Of a stretch of 64,000 bases of DNA, positions 43,211-50,767 are shown one piece after another. The stretch covers positions 1 through 64,000 of the forward strand of contig CAWEYS010000012.1 of the NCBI GenBank assembly GCA_963813355.1. The letters run 5' to 3'. A model generated the notes under the pieces. The model did no database searches, was not told the origin of the DNA, and saw only the letters and a program-made list of their open reading frames with translations. Position 1 is the first letter of the stretch. The number at the start of each line of letters is the position of its first letter. Origin of the DNA: DATAGF01 sp963813355. Lineage in GTDB: Bacteria; Actinomycetota; Thermoleophilia; Miltoncostaeales; Miltoncostaeaceae. The translations under genes and the position numbers were made by a program.

Positions 43211-43409
43211 TCCGCCGCCTCCTCGCGGGGCTGCGGCGCGACGGCCGTGTCGGGCAGCCCGAGCGTCCGGCGCGCCCTCCGGTAGCCCGCGTACGCGATC
43301 GGCCCCCCGATCAGCATGGCGGCCTCGCCGAACAGGGCGGCGCCCGTCGCGTAGCACTGTGCGCACATCGGTGTCTCCTCCGTCCGGCCTCGGCGGGGCG
43401 GGCGCGAGC

Positions 43410-43894
43410 CTACCGGGCGGGCCCGGCGGCATCAGCCAGCGGCCCTCGCGGAACCAGCGCGCGACCGTGCGCCGTGAGGGCGGCCGGGCGGGACCCGCGC
43501 CGAGCCGCACGCGGAGCTCCTCGACGACCGCCGCCGGGCGCTCGCCGCGTGCGAACCGCCGCTCGGCCTCGCGCCGGAGCTCCGGCCAGGCGTAGGAACC
43601 GGGGCGCGCACGAGGCGGCGGCGGCCCGGTCAGGCGGGCCCGGTGACCGTCCAGCGCCCGCCGGCGCGCGACCGTGAAGCTCCCCGCCGCCTCCCAGGCC
43701 CGCATCAGGCTCAACGCCAGATCCCGCCCGCCCCGCCGCCGCTGGAACTCGAGGCTCCGGTGCGCCGCGCACAGCCACACCGACACCCCTCCAGGAAGGT
43801 GCAGCTGGGCCCGCTCCCCGTCACCCGGGCCCATGCAGATCAGACACGGCGGGCGCTTTCCCAGTCTCGGGCCCTTGTAGAGGCTCTTCGCCAT
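43410..43894 (-). CDS. hypothetical zinc-binding/HTH-like protein (frame break near 3' end)
   Basis: About 160 residues: MAKSLYKGPRLGKRPPCLIC, then VWLCAAHRSLEFQRRR, giving a probable CxxC...CxxH zinc site. A C-terminal part PSRRTVARWFREGRWL reads like a winged-helix or homeodomain-like recognition helix. The ATG frame has no stop before running deep into the next genes. One missing base near 43430 would end it at TAG 43410-43412 (AGPAR). DNA binding is inference. The CCAATTGG cluster 2 lies just upstream. Confidence 0.5.
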
Positions 43895-43975
43895 GGCTCC
43901 ATGCTGGCGCGCCGCGGCCGCCGGATCAGCGCCCGAGTGAGCCCAGAGGGCGCCGGGCCCGACACGGGCGGTGAC

Positions 43976-44088
43976 GCAATTGGCCAACCCCTGCGTGGCC
44001 AATTGGCACACGGGCGCCACGCCACCCACCCACCCCCTCAGTCGCGAGGTCGTCGCCAATTGGCCAACCCGCGCGCGGCCAATTGGCC
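43976..44088. repeat. four CCAATTGG palindromes in two 23-bp-spaced pairs (cluster 2)
   Basis: CAATTG centres at 43979.5, 44002.5, 44059.5 and 44082.5: two pairs, each exactly 23 bp apart, separated by 57 bp. The unit is roughly GCCAATTGGCCAACCC plus about 7 bp, then GGCCAATTGGCC. Same palindrome and period as cluster 1 (30572-30628). It lies between the start of the 43894 gene and the end of the histidine-kinase gene. Confidence 0.85.
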
Positions 44089-44143
44089 AGACGGCGCGCG
44101 CGGGGCTCCAGGCGCCCGTTGCGCTAACGCCCCACGTAAGGGC

Positions 44144-45523
44144 TCAGGCGGAGGGGAGCCGGATGGTGAAGCGCCCGCCGACGCCCGGCTCGGCGAGGAC
44201 GTCGCCTCCTGCGGCTCGGGCGAGGCGGCGAGCCAGGGGGAGGCCGAGGCCAGCCCCCGCGCCGAAGCCGGCGCCCGCGCCGGGGCCGGCCTCGCCGTTG
44301 TCGTCGGCGTCACCGATTCCCCGGACGCCCGGCTCGAAGATGCGCTCGCGGTCGCCCGCGGGGACGCCCGGCCCGTCGTCGGCGACGGTGACGGCCACGT
44401 CACCGTTCTCGGTGGTCACGCCGACCCTGATCTCGCCGTGGCCGTGGCGGCAGGCGTTCTCGATCACGGGCTGCAGGATCCGCTCGATCACCTCCGGCTC
44501 GACGCCCGCGCGCGGGCTCTCGATCGAGGGGTCGATGCGCACGACCACGCGCCGGCCGTCGGCCAGCGGGCCGAGGGCGCCGACGACGCGGCTGGCGGCC
44601 TCGACGACGTCGCCGGTCCCGCGCGGCAGCAGGGCGTCCTGGCGGGCGGTGGCGAGGAGCGTCTCGATGGTCGCGCCGATCCGCTCGACGCTCGCGCGGA
44701 TCTCCTCGAGCGCACGGCGGTACTCGGACGGCTCGCGCTCGCGGCGCAGGGCGAGGTCGACCTCGGCCCTGATCTGGGCCAGCGGGGTGCGGAGCTCGTG
44801 CGAGACCTCGGCGGTGAGGCGGCGCTCGCGCCGCATGCCGGCCGCCAGGCGGTCGAGGAGGCCGTCGAGCGTCGCCGCGAGCCGCGAGATCTCGTCGTGG
44901 GGTGGCCCGACGTCGAAGCGCTTGTCGAGGTCGCGCTCGCTCCAGCGCTCGGCATCCTCGGTCATGCGCGCGACCGGCCGCAGCGCGGCGCGCAGGATGG
45001 CCGCGGCGGCGATGGCCACCGCCGCGAGCACCGCCACGGCGAGCGCGATCGAGGAGATCAGGGCGATGACCCGGGAGCGGCGGTAGGGCTCGAGCGAGAT
45101 GGCCGTGACGATGGTTCCCAGGCGCTGATCGCCGGCGATGATCGGCAGCGCGTAGAGGCGGACGTCCCCCGAGACGTCGATCGTCCGCTCGGGCCCCATC
45201 GCCAGCGACGCCGCCGCGGCGTCGAGCTCGGGCCGCACCGGCGGGCTGCGGAGCGCCGTGGTGCCCTCGAAGATCCACGCCCGCGTCTCGATGGCCCCCG
45301 CGGTCGGGGCCTCCGGGACGACGACCCGGCCGTCCACCACCCGGACCGTGGCCCGCTCGGCGGCGGCGCGGGCCTCCACGATCTCGTCGGCGTCGTTCGA
45401 GAGGCTGCGGTCGATCAGGAGGTTGAAGCCCACCGTCCCGACCGCCAGCGCGGCGCCCACCCCCAGCACGATGAGCAGCAGGAGGCGCGTCCGGAGGGGC
45501 CGAGGCGCGCGCGGCCGGTTCAC
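44144..45523 (-). CDS. two-component sensor histidine kinase
   Basis: 459 residues from GTG. TM1 is RLLLLIVLGVGAALAVGTVG, an extracytoplasmic sensor follows, and TM2 is ALISSIALAVAVLAAVAIAA. The HAMP domain has DAERWSERDLDKRFDV, the H-box RRLTAEVSHELRTPLAQIRA (phospho-His in SHELRTP), the N-box VIENACRHG, and the G-boxes DDGPGVP and GAGLGLPLARRLA. A Gly/Ala-rich insert (GEAGPGAGAGFGAGAGLGL) sits in the ATP-lid region. It is cotranscribed with the response regulator, whose stop overlaps the GTG. Confidence 0.95.
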   Translation of the reverse strand: MNRPRAPRPLRTRLLLLIVLGVGAALAVGTVGFNLLIDRSLSNDADEIVEARAAAERATVRVVDGRVVVPEAPTAGAIETRAWIFEGTTALRSPPVRPELDAAAASLAMGPERTIDVSGDVRLYALPIIAGDQRLGTIVTAISLEPYRRSRVIALISSIALAVAVLAAVAIAAAAILRAALRPVARMTEDAERWSERDLDKRFDVGPPHDEISRLAATLDGLLDRLAAGMRRERRLTAEVSHELRTPLAQIRAEVDLALRREREPSEYRRALEEIRASVERIGATIETLLATARQDALLPRGTGDVVEAASRVVGALGPLADGRRVVVRIDPSIESPRAGVEPEVIERILQPVIENACRHGHGEIRVGVTTENGDVAVTVADDGPGVPAGDRERIFEPGVRGIGDADDNGEAGPGAGAGFGAGAGLGLPLARRLARAAGGDVLAEPGVGGRFTIRLPSA

Positions 45524-46197
45524 CGGATCGCGTAGCCGACGCCGTGCACCGTCTCGAGCTCGGGCGCGTCGGGAAGGCTCCTCAGCTTGCGCCTCAGCCG
45601 GGCGATGTACGCGTCGAGGGTGTTCTCGTTGACGATGGCGCCGTGGGGCCACCCCACGCGGATGAGCTCGCGCCGCCTCACCGCCTCGCCCGGACGCGCG
45701 AAGAGGGCGGCCAGGATGCGGAACTCGGTGGGCGTGAGCCTCACGCGCTCCGTCCCGGCGTGGAGCGCGTGGGAGCCGGGGTCGAGGACGACCCCTCCGG
45801 CCAGGGCCGGCGTCGCGCCCGACCCCCCCGAGCCCCGCCGCACCAGGGCCCGCAGCCGCGCCACCAGCTCGTCGAGCGAGAACGGCTTGGCGACGTAGTC
45901 GTCGCCCCCCGCCTCGAAGCCGGCGAGCCGGTCGACCAGGGCGTCGCGGGCCGTGAGGAAGAGCACCGGCGCCTCGATCCCCTGTGCGCGGAGGGCCTGG
46001 CAGGCGTCCCGCCCGTCGCAGTCCGGGAGCCCGATGTCGACCACGAGGACGTCGGGCCGGGCGACCGGCACGCGCTCGAGCAGCTGGGCGCCGGTGCCCA
46101 CCGCCTCGCACCGGAACCCCTCCTCGCGCAGACCGCGGGCCAGCACCGAGCGCAGCGCGGCGTCGTCCTCCACGACCAGCACCATGGGCGTCAGCAT
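45520..46197 (-). CDS. OmpR-family response regulator
   Basis: 225 residues. The receiver domain has VLVVEDDAALRSVLARGL, the phospho-acceptor Asp in DVLVVDIGLPDCDGRDAC, and VLFLTARDALVDRLAGFEAG with the conserved Lys in YVAKPFS. The C-terminal winged helix has LTPTEFRILAALFARPGEAV and NTLDAYIARLRRKL. It is activated by the overlapping kinase. Direct repeats at 46235-46256, 38 bp upstream of the start, are a probable autoregulatory site. An in-frame ATG at 46185 is an alternative start. Confidence 0.95.
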   Translation of the reverse strand: MLTPMVLVVEDDAALRSVLARGLREEGFRCEAVGTGAQLLERVPVARPDVLVVDIGLPDCDGRDACQALRAQGIEAPVLFLTARDALVDRLAGFEAGGDDYVAKPFSLDELVARLRALVRRGSGGSGATPALAGGVVLDPGSHALHAGTERVRLTPTEFRILAALFARPGEAVRRRELIRVGWPHGAIVNENTLDAYIARLRRKLRSLPDAPELETVHGVGYAIR

Positions 46198-46234
46198 GGG
46201 GTGAGTATCGCCCCATGAGACGCCCTGGGCGAGC

Positions 46235-46256
46235 GTTCAGGAGTTGTTCAGGAGAA
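46235..46256. promoter_or_regulatory. 11-bp direct repeat, likely OmpR-type binding site
   Basis: GTTCAGGAGTT GTTCAGGAGAA, two direct repeats with an 11-bp period (one helical turn), the usual arrangement for OmpR/PhoB-type regulators. Located 38 bp upstream of the response-regulator start. Autoregulation is inferred from position. Confidence 0.6.
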
Positions 46257-46368
46257 CCGGGAAAGAGTGACGGGCGCCCGAAGTGCCATTTGGGCCTGCG
46301 GGAACGCGGTCGAGTCGGCGTGCTGCCGGTGGGGGACCTGTGCGGTGCGCCGACCGACTCGACCGGCC

Positions 46369-47874
46369 TCAGCGTGCGGCCGGCGCCTCCAGCGGAACCT
46401 CCGGAGGAGGGCCGTTCAGGCAGCTGTGGGTCGGGACCGGGTTGCTCGCGACCTCGTCGGGACGGCGGATCGTCGCGAGGGCCAGGACGCCCCCGGCGGC
46501 GCAGGCGATCGCGCAGATGACCATGCCGGTCTGGAACCCCTCGTCGAAGGCCTCGGGCACGAGGTAGTCGTCGCCGGAGATGCCCGCCGCGAGCGGGATC
46601 ACGGCGACCGCGATCAGCGCGGCCACGCGCGCCACCGCGTTGTTGATGGCCGACCCGACGCCGGCCCGCTCCTCGCCGGCCGCGGCGAGCACCGTCACGT
46701 TCAGCGGCGCGACGGTCACGGCGAGGCCGAGCCCGAACACCAGCACGCCAGGCAGCACGTCGGCGACGTACGAGGCATCGGGCCCGACCCGGGTGAGCAG
46801 GGCGAGGCCCACCCCGGCGATGATCGGGCCCAGCCCCATGGGGAGGCGCGGGCCGATGCGCTGCGCGAGGCGCCCGGCCCACGACGACAGCAGCAGCGTC
46901 ACGATCGTCAGCGGGATAAGGGCCGATCCGGCCTCGATCGGCGAGTAGCCGGCCACCTGCTGGAGCTGGATGGGCAGGAGGAAGAGGGCACCGGCCAGCG
47001 CCGCGTAGACGATGAAGGTCATGGCGTTGGCGGCCGAGAAGAGGCGGTTGCGGAAGATGTCGAGCGGGATCATGGGGTGGCTGCCGCGCGCCTCGACGGC
47101 GAGGAACGCGCCGAGCGCCGCGACCCCGAGGACCCCGAGGACCACCACGGTCGGGTCGGTCCACCCCTGGGCGTCCCCCTCGGTGAGCGCGTACGTGACG
47201 CCCGCCAGGCCCAGGGCCGTCAGCGCCGCGCCCGCCAGGTCGAGCTTCTGGCCGCGCACCGCGGGGTTGGAGGTCTCCGGGATGCGGCGCGCCGCCCAGA
47301 CCACGACCGCCGCCAGGGGGATGTTGATCACGAAGATCAGCCGCCAGGAGACGGCCTCGACGAACCAGCCCCCGAGGAAGGGCCCGATGGCGGTGGAGAC
47401 GCCCGCGAGCCCGGACCACGCGCCGATCGCCGCTCCCCGGTCGTCGGGCTCGAACACCGCCTCCAGGATGGCCAGGCTGCCCGGGGTCAGCAGGGCCGCG
47501 CCCACGCCCTGGATGGCGCGGGCGGCGATCAGCATCTCGACGGTGGGGGCGATCGCGCACAGCAGCGACGCCACGGCGAACCAGACCACCCCCCAGACGA
47601 AGACGCGCCGCCTCCCGAGGTGGTCGCCCAGCGACCCGCCGATCAGGATCAGCCCGGCGAGCGTCAGGGCGTAGGCGTTCACGGTCCACTGGAGCCCGGC
47701 CAGGCTCGCGTCGAGGTCCTCGCCGATGGCGGGCAGGGCGATGTTCACGACGGTCGCGTCGAGGAAGGCCATCCCCGACCCGAGCACCGTGGCCAGGAGC
47801 ACGGTGCGCCCGCGGGCGGTCCGGAAGCGGACCAGGTCCCCTCCCGGCCCGGCGCTTGCCGCCTCGGGCGTCAG
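46369..47874 (-). CDS. MFS transporter, DHA2 (EmrB/QacA-like), apparent CTG start
   Basis: A 501-residue, 14-helix drug:H+ antiporter. MAFLDATVVNIALPAIGEDL (motif D1), GGSLGDHLGRRRVFVWGV (motif A) and AIQGVGAALLTPGSLAIL (motif C-like) are visible. The first ordinary start, GTG 47802, lies inside TM1. The frame continues upstream to CTG 47874, giving MTPEAASAGPGGDLVRFRTA, a normal cytosolic N-terminus. That CTG overlaps the TGA of the thioesterase gene (CTGA). It exports hydrophobic compounds by proton exchange. Confidence 0.85.
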   Translation of the reverse strand: MTPEAASAGPGGDLVRFRTARGRTVLLATVLGSGMAFLDATVVNIALPAIGEDLDASLAGLQWTVNAYALTLAGLILIGGSLGDHLGRRRVFVWGVVWFAVASLLCAIAPTVEMLIAARAIQGVGAALLTPGSLAILEAVFEPDDRGAAIGAWSGLAGVSTAIGPFLGGWFVEAVSWRLIFVINIPLAAVVVWAARRIPETSNPAVRGQKLDLAGAALTALGLAGVTYALTEGDAQGWTDPTVVVLGVLGVAALGAFLAVEARGSHPMIPLDIFRNRLFSAANAMTFIVYAALAGALFLLPIQLQQVAGYSPIEAGSALIPLTIVTLLLSSWAGRLAQRIGPRLPMGLGPIIAGVGLALLTRVGPDASYVADVLPGVLVFGLGLAVTVAPLNVTVLAAAGEERAGVGSAINNAVARVAALIAVAVIPLAAGISGDDYLVPEAFDEGFQTGMVICAIACAAGGVLALATIRRPDEVASNPVPTHSCLNGPPPEVPLEAPAAR

Positions 47875-48239
47875 GCCTCCTCGGGGGGCACCGGGGTCGG
47901 GCGCCGGTCGGCGCCCATGGCGACCATCGTGAAGTGGCCCACCGTGCAGAGCTCACTGGTGCCGTGGATCGGGCTCTCCTTGCGGACCTCCACCCGCACG
48001 CGCATGCTCGAGCGCCCGACCTCGACCACGCGGGCGACGACCTCGACGAGGTCCCCCTGGAGGATCGGCACCCGGAAGGCGATGTCCTCGATGGCCGCGG
48101 TCACGACCGAGCTGCGCGCCCGGCGCATGGCGGCGAAGCCGGCGGCCTTGTCCATCCACGAGACCAGGGTGCCGCCGAACAGGTTCCCCTGGGGGTTGGT
48201 GTCCGTGGGGAAGACGGACTCGAGCAGGCGCGCCTCCAC
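47871..48239 (-). CDS. acyl-CoA thioesterase (YciA/BACH-like hot-dog)
   Basis: 122 residues from GTG: LLESVFPTDTNPQGNLFGGT, VSWMDKAAGFAAMRRARSS (the catalytic acid Asp in WMDK) and RSSMRVRVEVRKESP, ending VPPEEA. The hot-dog fold hydrolyses acyl-CoA thioesters in the cytosol. GAGGATGAGGG precedes the start. Coupled to the efflux gene by overlap. Confidence 0.9.
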   Translation of the reverse strand: MEARLLESVFPTDTNPQGNLFGGTLVSWMDKAAGFAAMRRARSSVVTAAIEDIAFRVPILQGDLVEVVARVVEVGRSSMRVRVEVRKESPIHGTSELCTVGHFTMVAMGADRRPTPVPPEEA

Positions 48240-48262
48240 CCCTCATCCTCCGGCTCGCGTGG

Positions 48263-48283
48263 CACCGCCGTGGCGCGGCGGTG
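48263..48283. terminator. hairpin between tandem genes
   Basis: CACCGCCG - TGGCG - CGGCGGTG, an 8-bp stem between the end of 48291-48920 and the start of the thioesterase gene. No T run. Confidence 0.45.
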
Positions 48284-48290
48284 GCCCAGG

Positions 48291-48920
48291 TTAGCCGTCG
48301 GCGCGGGTCACGGTCCCGTCGGACGCGGGCGCGACGCGGTTGGCCGCGGACCCCAGGGACCCGCCGATCAGCGCTCCCGCCAGGCTCGCGAGCGCGATCG
48401 CGGCCAGCGCCAGCGCCTCCTCCCACGTCCCCGACAGGCCGGTGTGCACCCAGGCCGGCAGGCCGAGGCCCTCGAGGATGCTGTCGCCGCCGTCGCGGAG
48501 CGCGATCACGACGGCGTCGGCGCCCGTCGCCAGCATCGCGACGCACCAGGCGAGGCCCGCGTGCAGGAGGCCGTTCCTCCGCGCGATGCGCGCGGCGGCG
48601 TAGCCGCCGAGCAGGAAGGCGCCCGCCTGCACCAGGAGGACCCAGAGGCCGGGGAGGAAGCGGTCCTCGACGCCGGGCTCGCCCGTCGCGATCCCCAGGC
48701 CGAGGCCGAGGTCCACGCCGGCCTCGCGCAGGCACGCCATCGCCACGGCGGCGGCGCCCCAGGCGGTCAGCCACCCGAGGAACGGCGCCGTCGGCGAGAT
48801 CGGCGGGACGCGCAGCGTGTAGGTGCGCTGCCGGGGCGTCTCGATCGGATCCGCGGCGGGCGCCTCGGCGAGCGTCGCCGTGCCCCGCCCGTCGCCGGCG
48901 ATGTCGTGGCGCTCGGGCAC
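48291..48920 (-). CDS. hypothetical membrane protein
   Basis: 209 residues. A hydrophilic N-terminus of about 40 residues is followed by four hydrophobic segments: FLGWLTAWGAAAVAMACL, LWVLLVQAGAFLLGGYAAAR, AGLAWCVAMLATGADAVVIA and ALAAIALASLAGALIGGSLG. No family recognised. Divergent from the acyl-CoA synthetase gene. Confidence 0.65.
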   Translation of the reverse strand: MPERHDIAGDGRGTATLAEAPAADPIETPRQRTYTLRVPPISPTAPFLGWLTAWGAAAVAMACLREAGVDLGLGLGIATGEPGVEDRFLPGLWVLLVQAGAFLLGGYAAARIARRNGLLHAGLAWCVAMLATGADAVVIALRDGGDSILEGLGLPAWVHTGLSGTWEEALALAAIALASLAGALIGGSLGSAANRVAPASDGTVTRADG

Positions 48921-48986
48921 GAATTATCCGTACCCACCTCCGGCCGGCCTCAATCCCCGGGTTGACGCGGCCGCCGCGGGGCCGCT

Positions 48987-50591
48987 GTGATCCCGGGTGT
49001 GCCCGTGCACATCACCCCGCTGACCCCGCTCGCCTTCCTCGAGCGCTCGGCGTCGGTCTTCGCCGAGCGGACGGCGATGGTCGACGGCGAGGACCGCGCG
49101 ACCTACGCCGAGCTGGCCGCCGAGGTCACGCGCGCCGCGCACGCCCTGAGGGCCTCGGGCGTCGGCCCGGGCGACCGGGTGGCGTACCTGTGCCCCAACG
49201 CCCGCGCGCTGCTTGTCGCGCACTTCGCCGTGCCGCTCGCGGGGGCGGTGCTGGTGGCCATCAACACCCGCCTCGCGCCGGAGGAGGTTCGTGCGATATG
49301 CGCCCACTCGGGCGCGCGCCTGCTCGTCGCCGACGCCGAGCTCAGCGCGACCGTCGCGCCGGTCATCGACCGGCTCGACCCCATCGACGAGGTGGTCTGG
49401 TCCGGCGGCGCCCCGCCGCCCGACCTGCGCGGCACCGCGTACGCCGACCTCCTGGCGCGCGGCTCCGACGACCCCATCGCGTGGACCGTCGACGACGAGG
49501 ACGCGACGATCTCGATCAACTACACGTCGGGGACCACGGGGTCGCCGAAGGGGGTGATGTACACCCACCGCGGCGCCTACCTGAACGCGCTCGGCGAGAA
49601 CGTGACCGCGGGCCACGGCCCCGACACCGTCTACCTCTGGACCCTGCCGATGTTCCACTGCAACGGCTGGTGCCACCCCTGGGCCATCACGGCGGCCGGG
49701 GGCACCCACGTCTGCCTGCGCGCGGTGCGCGGCGACGCGGTCTGGCGGCTGATCGACGAGGAGGGCGTCACGCACCTCAACGGCGCGCCGGCGGTGCTCT
49801 CGATGCTGGTGAACGCGCCCGAGGCCCATCCGCTCGAGCGCGGCCTCGTGGTGATGACCGCCGCCGCGCCCCCGAACCCGACCGTCCTGGCCCAGACCGA
49901 GGCCCTCGGGGCCCGGGTCCTGCACGTCTACGGCCTCACCGAGACCTACGGGCCGCACACCGTGTGCCAGTGGCAGGTCGGCTGGGACGAGGAGGAGCCG
50001 GAGGTGCGCGCGCGCCTGCTCTCACGCCAGGGCGTGGCGATGGTGATGGCCGACCCGATCCGGGTGGTCGACGAGGCCGGCCGCGACGTGCCCTGGGACG
50101 GGGAGACCGTGGGGGAGATCGTGATGACGGGCAACAACGTCATGAAGGGCTACCACGACGACCCCGCGGCGACCGAGGAGGCCTTCCGGGGCGGCGTGTT
50201 CCACTCGGGCGACCTCGGCGTCTGGCACCCCGACGGCTACATCGAGCTGCGCGACCGGGCCAAGGACATCGTCATCTCCGGCGGGGAGAACATCTCGACG
50301 ATCGAGGTCGAGCAGGCCATCACCGGCCACCCGGCCGTCCTCGAGGCGGCGGTGGTGGGGGTGCCGGACGACCGCTGGGGCGAGCGCCCGAAGGCCTTCG
50401 TGGTGCTCCGCCCGGGCGCGACCGCGGCGCCCGACGACCTGCGCGCCCACGTCCGGGGGCTGCTGGCGGGGTACAAATGCCCCGACGCGTTCGAGATGCT
50501 CGACGAGCTGCCGCGCACCTCCACCGGCAAGGTGCGCAAGACGCTGCTCCGCGAGGGCGAGTGGGAGGGGCGGGACCGGAGGATCAACTAG
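48987..50591 (+). CDS. AMP-dependent acyl-CoA synthetase/ligase
   Basis: 534 residues. Adenylation motifs are INYTSGTTGSPKGVMYTHRG (A3/P-loop), VYGLTETYGP (A5), FHSGDLGVWHPDGYIELRDR (A7/A8) and the catalytic Lys in RTSTGKVRKTLL (A10). It resembles medium-chain or aromatic acyl-CoA ligases (alkK type). It activates a carboxylate to acyl-CoA with ATP. GTG 48987 is used; a GTG 12-15 nt later is possible. The TAG stop is the first part of the fold-back element at 50591. Confidence 0.9.
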   Translation: MIPGVPVHITPLTPLAFLERSASVFAERTAMVDGEDRATYAELAAEVTRAAHALRASGVGPGDRVAYLCPNARALLVAHFAVPLAGAVLVAINTRLAPEEVRAICAHSGARLLVADAELSATVAPVIDRLDPIDEVVWSGGAPPPDLRGTAYADLLARGSDDPIAWTVDDEDATISINYTSGTTGSPKGVMYTHRGAYLNALGENVTAGHGPDTVYLWTLPMFHCNGWCHPWAITAAGGTHVCLRAVRGDAVWRLIDEEGVTHLNGAPAVLSMLVNAPEAHPLERGLVVMTAAAPPNPTVLAQTEALGARVLHVYGLTETYGPHTVCQWQVGWDEEEPEVRARLLSRQGVAMVMADPIRVVDEAGRDVPWDGETVGEIVMTGNNVMKGYHDDPAATEEAFRGGVFHSGDLGVWHPDGYIELRDRAKDIVISGGENISTIEVEQAITGHPAVLEAAVVGVPDDRWGERPKAFVVLRPGATAAPDDLRAHVRGLLAGYKCPDAFEMLDELPRTSTGKVRKTLLREGEWEGRDRRIN

Positions 50592-50750
50592 GGGCTGTCC
50601 AAGAACCAAGGTCGTGCAGATGCCGAGCGAAAACCGAGCCATTCGGATGGACGCGGCCAGCGCCGATGCCCCTGCGGCATCGGCGTTGACGCGGGCGCGA
50701 AGGGGAGGTTTGCAGCCGGCAGGTGCGGGACCGACTTCTTGGACAGCCCC
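50591..50750 (+). mobile_element. 160-bp fold-back element with terminal inverted repeats (MITE-like), copy 1
   Basis: Begins GGGGCTGTCCAAGAA and ends TTCTTGGACAGCCCC, a perfect 15-bp terminal inverted repeat. An internal hairpin GCCGATGCC/GGCATCGGC sits at the centre, and the arms between are also imperfectly complementary, so the whole unit can fold on itself. The left end lies on the CTAG that carries the stop of the synthetase gene. The right flank is CTGA, not CTAG. The second copy is at 60307-60470. No coding capacity. Confidence 0.75.
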
Positions 50751-50767
50751 CTGAAGGGGGCGGCGCG

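Noticed and set aside
44144..47956. 1270-codon minus-strand open frame
   Set aside because: It shadows the efflux, regulator and kinase genes; only its last part (44144-45523) is the real histidine kinase. The rest is Arg/Pro/Gly-rich, as expected for off-frame reading of GC-rich genes.
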